In this document: piece by piece, positions 1 through 64,000 of the stretch
Position numbering within the stretch: the first letter of the stretch is position 1
Layout: every line of letters begins with the position of its first letter
Assembly (NCBI GenBank): GCA_946811185.2
Contig: OX328096.1
Coordinates: 67,765,345-67,829,344 of the forward strand
Reading direction: 5' to 3'
Length of the DNA: 64,000 nt
From: Hippopus hippopus
Taxonomy: Eukaryota; Mollusca; Bivalvia; Cardiida; Cardiidae
Notes under the pieces: generated by a model
The model's input: only the letters and a program-made list of their open reading frames with translations
Databases searched by the model: none
What the model was told of the DNA's origin: nothing
Made by a program: the position numbers and the translations under genes

Positions 1-980
1 GTGCAGTCACACGGTATTGGCCAGATTAGTTAAGATAAAAAATCCTTGTGGAAGGAAGGTGATACCATTACCGGTACTCTGAGAAAAGATGTGTTTCGGA
101 ACCCTTTTGCTTGAGCAACTGCAGTAGCTCTGTTTATGGCTTATAAAGAAGATAGTACATAAATATGTCAAAAAAGCCCTTGAAGACTGAAGGTCAATGG
201 TAAGTTTGTAATTGAAAATGTTTCTTCCATAAAGTTGAGTGCATAATATTCGTTAATTATAGTGGATAGTTAAAACTCTTTTCTGTAGACAATTTGTTAC
301 ATGTTCATCCTAAGGTAGGACCTCAGTCATTAAAATGTTTGTATTTTTGGTCTGATCTACTGAAAACAAGATTAATTGAACTTCAGATAGAATGAATTAA
401 CTTCATTCAGACAGAATGTTAGCAAGAGTTTATAAAAAAAAAAGAACCCACTTGAGAATAAAGTTTTAGGCCCTTCAGTTTTTACTTCAAGATATGGGCC
501 TGTGTATCTAATGTTTGCCCTTGAATTCGATAAGCAAGTCCGTGTTTATAATCTTTGGAATAACCTTGAACAGTACTGTCTTTTATTTACAGAATAGTCC
601 GAAGTAAGCCAGCAATGCTGGACTTAAGGCCCTTTCTAGAAATTCCAGTCTGACATGGTAATCATTTTCTAATAGAGCCCATCGGTGGTGATTATCAAGA
701 TACAAATGTATACAATGTAAATAGAATTTCATCCAACAATACATAAAATTTATATCATTTCTTTTATTATAATTTAATTCACTGTAAATAACTTACGTCC
801 AACAAGTTTTCAAGAGGAGAGTGATGTTCTGTGTGCTGTACTGTAGATTTGCCTTGTATCAGAGGTGCGTTGTTTTACTCAGTACCTCTTCAGTTATTTT
901 CAGACATTTCAGGAGTGAAAACGTCGGGACAAAAATTACATACACTTAATTGTAGAAAAAATAATATTATGCAGCAGCAC
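1..980. other. Upstream intron, no recognised feature
   Basis: AT-rich sequence with stops in all frames. I see no exon matching the P-loop, loop 1 or N-terminal motor segments and no clear repeat. Confidence 0.6.
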
Positions 981-1205
981 TTACCCTTTACCAAAGAATC
1001 TCGTGTTTAAAAGATCCGAAGGAAAAAGGATTTTGAAAACATCATTGGAAAAGGAGAAAATGCTGGTAACCAGCATTATCTCCTTTTTTCCATGATTTCT
1101 TCTAACCTTTCAAATATAGATCAACTAAGCCCCTCTTAAAATTGATGTCTGCAAATTTGCTCAGTTTTGGAGGGTCTTAAATTTTGTCATTTGGTAAAGA
1201 GATGA
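981..1205 (+). repeat. Hp-A MITE, forward, diverged
   Basis: The hairpin is recognisable (GAGAAAATGCTGGTAACC) but the right arm has substitutions. The right end (TTTGGTAAAGAG) is kept; the left end is CCCTTTACCAAAGAA. Confidence 0.75.
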
Positions 1206-1241
1206 AGAACATTGTGACAAGAAAACAGTGTAGAAAACCTG

Positions 1242-1470
1242 AACCCTTTGCCACATAATCCCGATTTTAACGGACCCTGAGAAAGAGACCTTTTGAAAAC
1301 ATTGTGGGAAAAGGAGAAAATGCTGGTAACCAGCATTTTCTCCTTTTCCCACGATATTTTCTATTCTTCCCAAAACATATTTCAATTTTCTTATCGCAAA
1401 TATTTTTTTTGTCTGCAAATGTTTTCAATTTGGACTAGTCTTAACATTTTGTCATTTGGTAAAGAGTTAA
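1242..1470 (+). repeat. Hp-A MITE, forward, full length
   Basis: Left end AACCCTTTGCCACATAATCC and right end TTTGGTAAAGAGTTAA. The hairpin around 1300-1355 has nearly perfect arms. Confidence 0.85.
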
Positions 1471-1631
1471 AAATGCTACTTGCGACAGATCTGTGCATGC
1501 TTTAGGTTTTCAAACATCTGGTACATATACATCATACCTCATTGCCTCTTGACACAGCTTTGCAGTAGACATCTTGGAAACTTTATTGTAAAGCATGGAT
1601 AAACATTAGCTAAGTTTACCATTGCACAACT

Positions 1632-1822
1632 TGTTAGAGTAAAAAATTGAGAGCCTATGCTGGCGACAAATCAAATATGACTCAAATTTTTTTTGTATTT
1701 GAGAAGGAAGAAAACATTGTAATAAAATGCTGGTTGTCAGCATTCCTTCCTTTTGCTCAATGTTTTCTAAAACCTACAGTTTGATGAAAACACAGGATTG
1801 TTGGGAAAAGGGGTAAATTAAT
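1632..1822 (-). repeat. Hp-A MITE, reverse, degraded
   Basis: Matches the reverse family order (GACAAATCAAATATGACTCA, hairpin remnants, then GATTGTTGGGAAAAGG). Arms are shortened and diverged. Confidence 0.55.
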
Positions 1823-2078
1823 TCATGAATAACTGTGAAGGCAAGCAACTTCCTCTTTGGCCAAAATGTTTTTAAATCTGGTGAACTACAAAAGAAAAAC
1901 ATTCATCAAAAGGCAGAGAGGTAAATGAGCTAATATGATGGCAAATTAAATGTTAGAAAGCAAACAAAATTTTACTTGTCAAATCATTGGTATTTTTATT
2001 ACTTATCCTCTTTTATCATCTTACGAACAAGGTCCACAACAAAGAAACAAATGAACAAATGCATAGCAGAAATATAGG

Positions 2079-2151
2079 GACTGGGCAGGATTCGAACCTG
2101 GAACACCCGGACAAAAGGCCAACACCATAACCACTGAGCTAAAGAGAATTC
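2079..2151 (-). repeat. tRNA-like sequence, SINE head or tRNA relic
   Basis: On the minus strand an A-box-like TAGCTCAGTGGTTA and a B-box GGTTCGAATCC are about 35 bases apart, as in tRNAs. The flanks that should form the acceptor stem do not pair, so a working tRNA gene is unlikely. Confidence 0.5.
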
Positions 2152-2153
2152 TC

Positions 2154-2590
2154 CCTAACGCAGTTGTTAGGTATTGATTTTTATACGGGAAAGCTATGCA
2201 GTAAGGAAGGAGTGATCTCCCATAACAATCAGGATTTTCAGTAGGGTACAGAAATGAATTTTAGCAGAAGATAAAAATCTTGGTGGAAATGTTTTAATTG
2301 TTAGGGTGCCTCAAACAGCTTCATTTACCTTTGGGCAGCACTTACCAAGATCAAACACCAAAAGAATGTATGGTCTGATCTTGGATCTTGTACACCAGTA
2401 TGAGATATTCTGACAAAAAACAAGTCTTGAAATGCCAAAGTTTTGAGTACTTTTTGCAATAAAACTGAAAATAAAGATTCTATTAATTATTGTTTGACTC
2501 TCTAAGAATAAATCATAATTTTAGGCAGGATTGGTTGTATTATGTTGTATAATGTTAAAATGTTGTCATAGTTGATTTATGTTAATTTGA
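2154..2590. other. Intronic, nothing recognised
   Basis: AT-rich, no exon-like or repeat signal that I can name. Confidence 0.5.
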
Positions 2591-2593
2591 TAG

Positions 2594-2900
2594 TTATACC
2601 CCCACAAAACAAATGTTTTCGGGGGTATACTGGAATCAGCCTGTCTGTCCGTGTGTCCGTCCGTGTGTCCATCTGTGTACAAAATACTAGTAATTTTGTG
2701 TCGCGAACTCCTACAGTTTTCCTTCAATTGTATTGAAACTTTGCACATATATTGATCATATATTGAAGATTTGCAAGACGCAATTTTCAAGTGTCAGCTC
2801 TTCCTGGTTGAGGAATTATCTCCGCTTGAACTTGACACTTTTTTCTGTCAAAGCGGTGGCGGGGGTATTAAGTCACATTCAGTGACAGCTCTAGTTTAAT
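2594..2900 (+). repeat. M-type element, single unit
   Basis: Opens with a C-run/G-run fold-back (ATACCCCCAC then GGGGGTATAC), continues with CTGTCTGTCCGTGTG-type repeats, and closes with GGCGGGGGTATTAAG. The same layout is seen in the elements at 16794 and 57543, but no tandem array is present here. Confidence 0.6.
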
Positions 2901-2974
2901 CTGTTGACTTTTTTATAATTTATACTTACTGTAATTTAGTCAAGTGTGCCTTTGTTACATCAGATTTTTATATG

Positions 2975-3035
2975 ATACAGTGTAGATCAGGATCTGGTAG
3001 CATATTTTGTGCAGTCTGATCATCAGTCTACAGAA
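2975..3035. repeat. E fold-back, degraded
   Basis: Left arm ACAGTGTAGATCAGGATC, right arm GCAGTCTGATCATCAGTCTA; pairing is imperfect. Confidence 0.5.
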
Positions 3036-3063
3036 TCTTACACTCTGAGTGCTAAATAGATAT

Positions 3064-3320
3064 GAGTCATGCTCTGTGAAAAGGGGCTTTAATGCATCTA
3101 CAAAAAAGGATTGACCAAGGTCAGCCTCTGCAGTCCAAGCAGGCTGACCTTGGTTGAAAGTTTTGCTACAGGTAATTTTTTTGCATGTCAAAGGACCAGT
3201 CTACCTCATGATTTTGTTGGTTGTAAATTAAATTTGATGTTATGGATCCATAGTTATGTGAGGACTTGGTATAATACATTATAGAGATGCGTTGATCCCC
3301 CTTTTTGCAGAGTGCAGCTT
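3064..3320 (+). repeat. F element
   Basis: Ends GAGTCATGCTCTGTG and CAGAGTGCAGC; central palindrome AAGGTCAGCCTCTGCAG with its partner. Body contains CAGTCTACCTCATGATTTTG, shared with the other F copies. Confidence 0.7.
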
Positions 3321-4119
3321 GTATAGAAAATGTGTAGATTCAAGGTCAAGCTCCTTCAAAATGCAGTTAGTCACATCTTTCATCTATATCAAAGGCAACC
3401 AAAGGTGTTAAAGGCACTCTTTAGGCTAAATAGTAAGTTTTACAACATTTCAAAGTTTTCTGAACTGTTTCACTGTATTGTTATCTTTTCACATTTTTAC
3501 AATTCTAACATAAAGTTAGAAGATGGGTAATAAAAAATACCTTCCTGTTGATTTGCTGATAAGTTTCAACACCATGTTTTAGCCAGATATCTTATTCTTG
3601 GTTTATTAGAACAGAAAAAAAGCTTAAGACAACTCTGTTTACACAGTTTTCTAAGCCTTGTGCAGTGAAGCTTGTACCAGGTCTTGCAATAGTTATTACT
3701 AAATTACCATATGAATTAGACTGTTGTTCTGATGCAGGACATAATACATATTATTGTAACCAATTGTCAGCTTCATGATTTTCTCTTATTTTAATGGTTG
3801 TCTTCTGCATTTTTTTTGTTTAATGAGGATGTTATTATCTATTAGCCTTCTTTCCATCATTCATATAAACAGGGTTGTATCAAGTATGCAAGAAGGAACT
3901 TGTCAGCTGGTTAAGAGTTAAAATTAAAAAAAAGATGCTGATGTTCATCCAAGTACAACAGCAAATCAAAGCTAAGCAAGATCAAGTACAAGTTAAAATG
4001 TCATCTTGCTTTTCTTTGTAGTTGATCTTATAACTGCTCGAGTAGGTACTAGACTATGAAATATTAGATTTGTCCAAAAAAATCATTTGGAGAAGACAAA
4101 CTTGACTAAAGTAATAGAG
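3321..4119. other. Intronic, nothing recognised
   Basis: AT-rich, no exon or repeat recognised. Confidence 0.5.
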
Positions 4120-4221
4120 TTTATTTCATCAGCTTGTGCCGTAAGGCACGAGTTATTTTCGCGGACCTTTCCCTTTTGAGGCAAATATTTCCCCATATTA
4201 ACCACAAGCTGATGAAATAAA
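4120..4221. repeat. Inverted repeat with 19-bp perfect arms
   Basis: Left arm TTTATTTCATCAGCTTGTG (4120-4138) and its exact reverse complement at 4203-4221, with a 64-bp middle. Looks like a small non-autonomous element; no second copy in the window. Confidence 0.7.
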
Positions 4222-4333
4222 TTATATATTATATTTCCTCTGATTATTTTGTCAACGAATGTCACTTTTAAAACTTAAAAACTTAAAAAACTAGTTCCAG
4301 ATTTTCGGCAGGAGGAAAATATTCACTGTGACG

Positions 4334-4545
4334 GGGAAATAATTCCCCCCAGCTTAAATTACGACATTTCTTTACCCATAACATTTCTAAAAATAGACAC
4401 ATGAAATATAATAAGATTATTTTTGTCTTTGATAGGGTAAAAACATGGTGGGGGGGAAAGCTGGTTAGCAGCATTTTCTTGATTTCCCGCAATGTTTCCA
4501 AAGCCTGGTAGAAATATGAATACGCTTGATTGTTTATTAAAGGGT
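4334..4545 (-). repeat. Hp-A MITE, reverse, degraded
   Basis: Recognised by AAAGCTGGTTAGCAGCATTT and by GTTTATTAAAGGGTTAG at the right end; the left part is poorly kept. Confidence 0.5.
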
Positions 4546-4888
4546 TAGCTCTTTACCAGCCAATAAGAATTTAACCAGCATTTTCTACTTTTTTTACGAT
4601 GTTCTTTACCCTGAAAGACATTATTGTGTCAGTTGAAACACATGTAATTAGTGGGCTTAAAATCTTTCCAATTATGGACGAGTCTAAAATTATGTCGTCT
4701 TTTACAGAGTTAAACTATCTAAGAGTAATGCTGATATAGTTTATTTTGCAGAATTTGTGATTGTAACTTAGATACATGCATCTGCTAGTAATGTAACAAA
4801 ATTTAGTGCTCATACTTCAGGTGATTGTAGTATTTTCTGATGAATTACTTAATTGATCAATTATTTTAAATTCGTTTGAAATCTCCTT

Positions 4889-5116
4889 TAACCCTTTACC
4901 AGACAACAAAGTATACGACTAATCCAAATTGAAAGCAGTTGCAGACGACAAAATAAATGAGACTGAAAGATTGAAATTTGTTTTGGGAAGGATAGAAAAC
5001 ACTGTGGGAAAAGGAGAAAATGCTGGTTAACAGCATTTTCTCCTTTTCCCACAATGTTTTCATAAACATTCTTTTTCAGGGTCATTAAAAATCGGGATTG
5101 TGTGGTAAAGGGTTAA
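4889..5116 (-). repeat. Hp-A MITE, reverse, full length
   Basis: Both ends intact: TTTAACCCTTTACCAGACAA and GTGGTAAAGGGTTAAC. The hairpin centre reads GCTGGTTAACAGC, one base shorter on one side. Confidence 0.85.
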
Positions 5117-5710
5117 CTGTTTTTATGCAGACCAACTTAGATTTATGTCAGGTGAAGTTGTAATCTTCATCCATTCATTGAAAAAGTAGCATCATTTCAA
5201 TCTTTGTATGACATCTTGCGTTTAGCTAAGTACATGCACTGCAAATTTAATTAATCATACACTTCTTTTGTAGGAATGGTATTTCACTATTTGAAAAAAA
5301 AAAAATGTTAGAATTAGTCTCAGAAACTGCTTTGAAGGTTTGGATACAAGTAACTGAAAAGAGAAGAATTCGTGGCTGTTTTCATTTTGCGTATTAAAAT
5401 ATTTAGGGTTTAAGTTATTGCTCTTTTTCTAACAGTGTTTTTCATTTAAAAACTTACTATCTTCAAATGTTATTTATTTGTGTATCTTGTTTAAGTTACT
5501 TTGTATGCCTAAATATGGCCTGTATGAGAATGGGATAACGGTGCAGTTTTAGGATGTAATGGATTTAAAATTGGATTGGACTTATTTTGAATTAAAACTG
5601 TCACATCTGACAGCTGATGGGAATTTATTTGCTCGGTGCATCTAGAAATTGACTAGTGTATTTAATATTGCTGCTGCCCAGCCATTATTGCACTTTCATT
5701 ACATAATAAA
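5117..5710. other. Intronic, nothing recognised
   Basis: AT-rich stretch with no exon or repeat that I can name. Confidence 0.5.
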
Positions 5711-5977
5711 TGAACCATGCACTATAAAAAAGGGGCTAAGAGCACCTGCAAAAAAAAAAGGATCGACCCGTGTCAGCAGGCGCAGTCTTAGCTGGCTGAC
5801 ATGGGTCAAAACTTTTTGCTTTCTGTAAATTTTGCACTTGTTAAACAACCATTCTACCCCAGGTTTCAGTCTGTTGTTAGAAAAAAAGGATTGTATAGAT
5901 CTACAGTAATAGATGACTTGTTTGGTATAATGTATCACAGAGATGCATGAAATCCCCTTTTGCCAGAGCATGACTCA
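5711..5977 (+). repeat. F element
   Basis: Ends GAACCATGCACTAT and GCCAGAGCATGACTC. Central palindrome is a diverged CCGTGTCAGCAGGCGCAGTC type. Confidence 0.65.
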
Positions 5978-5986
5978 AATAAGTAT

Positions 5987-6249
5987 GAGCCATACTCTGG
6001 CAAAAGGGGGCTTAATCTATCTTTAAGAAACATGATAACAAGTAAGCCATCATATAGTAATGGATTCATAATAGCCACTTTTTTTAACAACCGACTTGTT
6101 CATGAGGTAGACTGGCCCTTGGAAATAGAGATAACTGACAAATGGCGAAAAGTTTCAGCCCAGGTCAGCCTGCGCAGACTGCGCAGGCTGACCTGGGTCG
6201 ATACTTTTTGCAGATGCATGAAGCCCCCTTTTGCCAGAGCATGGCTCGT
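5987..6249 (+). repeat. F element with perfect 39-bp palindrome
   Basis: Ends GAGCCATACTCTGGC and GCCAGAGCATGGCTC. At 6159-6197 a 19-bp arm (CCCAGGTCAGCCTGCGCAG) is followed by one A and its exact complement. Only 10 bp separate it from the previous F copy, so two copies lie in tandem, 170 bp before exon 1. Confidence 0.8.
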
Positions 6250-6417
6250 ATACTTTTGTATAAATAATTGTTGTGGGTTGATTACTTTTGTATGCCATGG
6301 TGTTTATTGCTCTGTTGTGAAATATATCATTTGTTGTCCAATATGACGTATGTTCAGCTAAGTATGAAAACTGTTCAGAACTGTTTAAATCAATTCTATC
6401 CATTTTTGTGTTTTTAG

Positions 6418-62330
<55,913 letters not shown>

Positions 62331-62757
62331 AATGGTGAAGTATTCATCCTGAAATGATAAATAGCATCTCTGATCAGTCTTCTGCACTCTTTTGAGATGA
62401 TGATAGGCATTTTGCATGATATTTCTCCTGCAATCACATAATACCACCTGTAGACAACTCTTTATCTTTCAGCAGACTATTTTTCTCCCACATGGACAAC
62501 AGTACATGTTCTTACTAGAAATGATTTTGTTAGTGGAAGGCCAAAAACTTGTATCTTAAATGAAGAGTTATGGGACTGTGCATGCACTAGTATTTGATCT
62601 TATTTTAAATGATTGTTTTGACTGCTTAGCAACAGGTCATACAGCCAAACTTGGTTTCTAGTGATATGTTTTAAGCCTTGGCTGGACTAACATTCTTTCA
62701 AAAAGGGTTGGTAACAATCACTGCAGTGAATATAAACTCATTCTCTAAGCTAAAGCC
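62331..62757 (+). other. Presumed 3' UTR or downstream sequence
   Basis: AATAAA (62326-62331) overlaps the proposed stop codon. No other clear cleavage signal is seen close by, so the transcript end is unknown. Confidence 0.35.
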
Positions 62758-62993
62758 AATTAATTCTTTACCAAATGGCAAAATTATGGACTCTACAAAA
62801 ATTTTTTACTTAACCAAATTGAAAGCATTTTTAGACAATCAAATAAAGTTCAAATGGTGATTTCTGTCTTTGATGCTGTGGAAATCCTTGTGGGAAAAGG
62901 AGAAATTGCTGGTTTTCTTCTTTTCCTGCATTGTTTTCAAAGGCCTTCTTCTTCATTGTATTAAAACTTGGCATTGTGTGTTAAAGGGTTAAA
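62758..62993 (-). repeat. Hp-A MITE, reverse, one hairpin arm shortened
   Basis: TTAATTCTTTACCAAATGGC to GTGTGTTAAAGGGTTAA. Confidence 0.78.
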
Positions 62994-63034
62994 TTTATGG
63001 CACATTTATTTTAAAGGCAGTAGAACAATATGGT

Positions 63035-63400
63035 GCCATCATAGCCCTCTCGGCTGTTTTTGAAGAAAAAAGTCTAGGTACTGTCATAGCCCTGTTTTCT
63101 GCATAGTGCAAAAAAAAGTGACATTTTATAGATATCTGTCATTACTGAAGATATTTTCTTCAAATTCAGATTAGTTGTAAACTATCGAAGGGGAAACCCT
63201 TACCAGAACAGCAGGTAATCAACAAACTACTTGACAGTTATGCCCCCTTTTCACTGAAAAATTAACCTTTGTCTAATATCTCTGTCATTACTGAAGAGAT
63301 TGACTTCAAAATCTGATAAGTTGTTTGCTATCAAATGTTGAACCCATCTATTTCTAAAAGCAACTGCAGCCAAGGCACCCAGTAAGTTCTCTTCATAGCC
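63035..63400 (+). repeat. G repeat with inner duplication
   Basis: CGGCTGTTTTTGAAGAAAAA, CTGTCATTACTGAAGATATT, then CTCTGTCATTACTGAAGAG again, AAAAGCAACTGCAGCC. Confidence 0.65.
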
Positions 63401-63689
63401 CTTTACAAGTGGCAGCACTTACAGTTTTTCAAATTTACAGTGCATTCAAACTTTATTGGTCTTGGATATATCTGATTTTTCACTTTGCCAGACACTGAAT
63501 TATGAAATGACTAATAAATATCTCATTTACTTTTATCTGAAAACCAGAACAACCTTCAAGGGTGCATCAGCTAGCTTGCCACTGTCCTGTACTTTATTTC
63601 TCTTCTATGCGAGCTTGATTCCCATGCTGCAGATGTATAGAAGCTTTCCTGGAAAAATATGTAGTCTTGAATCAAGTTTGCTTGGTCGG

Positions 63690-63820
63690 CTGGATGGCCT
63701 GGTAGTTTATTTGGAAAGGTACAGGGCTTGAAACCAGGGTTTTGCTGGTTTAAATCCATAGTTGGATGAATTTCTTTCCCAGAACTGATGACAGTTATTG
63801 CAACAGGATTCATTCCTCTC
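63690..63820 (+). repeat. SINE D, 5' part
   Basis: Head GCCTGGTAGTTTATTTGG, then CAGGGCTTGAAACCAGGG; body TTGCAACAGGATTCATTCCT; the rest is missing. Confidence 0.65.
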
Positions 63821-63916
63821 GTAGGATATATTTGGCAAAAACAGTCTAGAAAGTTGAACATCAGGTTTCTCTTACTAATTGTTAATATCCATTTCTTTGA
63901 TTTAGCATTCTGGGGG

Positions 63917-64000
63917 TTTAACTCTTTACCAAACGAATATATTTTTGGCTGGTCCAATTAAATTAAAAGTGTTTGCAGACAATGTTTTAAATTAAGCTGA
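63917..64000 (-). repeat. Hp-A MITE, reverse, cut by the window end
   Basis: TTTAACTCTTTACCAAACGA, GGCTGGTCCAATTA, AAGTGTTTGCAGACAATG. Confidence 0.78.

Noticed and set aside
2079..2151. Functional tRNA gene on the minus strand
   Set aside because: A- and B-box-like motifs are present but the acceptor stem does not pair; better read as a SINE head or relic.

Overview
The window is eukaryotic: intron-rich, AT-rich DNA with GT-AG splice sites and many repeats. It holds most of one protein-coding gene on the + strand. The gene is a non-muscle/smooth-type myosin II heavy chain (zipper / MYH9 / MYH10 class). Thirty coding exons from 6418 to 53002 were joined by reading exon ends and phases, and all join in frame. 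A less certain final exon lies at 62294-62330 and a candidate 9-nt microexon at 55165-55173. Together the exons give about 1,720 residues. They begin just before switch I, so roughly the first 200 residues of the motor, including the P-loop, lie upstream of the window. The repeat types (tRNA-headed SINEs, GGTCA-rich tandem units, fold-back MITEs) and the sequence suggest a mollusc, probably a bivalve; this is an inference from style, not a database match.

Layout. 1-6417: upstream intron, repeats only. 6418-26626: rest of the motor domain (switch I, HCM-loop region, switch II, relay, loop 2, actin-binding segment, SH1/SH2, converter) and the two IQ motifs. 27210-53002: S2 and coiled-coil rod, 16 exons. 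53003-62330: a long last intron with the candidate microexon, then a short acidic tail exon. 62331-64000: presumed 3' UTR/downstream sequence with repeats. I see no second gene.

The introns are dominated by mobile DNA. One MITE family (called Hp-A here: about 230 bp, TTAA borders, CCCTTTACC termini, strong central hairpin) appears about 60 times and fills close to a fifth of the window. Others are an F family (about 260 bp, GAGCCATGCTC ends, GC-rich palindrome), two tRNA-derived SINE families (C and D), a 60-bp fold-back (E), a 300-bp G repeat, GGTCA-rich elements with 158-bp and 152-bp tandem units (M), and two copies of a decayed DNA transposon with a BED-type zinc-finger relic and a GC-rich end.

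Points worth a second look are paired changes that keep the Hp-A hairpin matched, SINEs placed just before splice acceptors, a 304-bp tandem duplication carrying part of a rod exon, the 9-nt microexon, and nuclear-receptor-like sites repeated in the tandem arrays.
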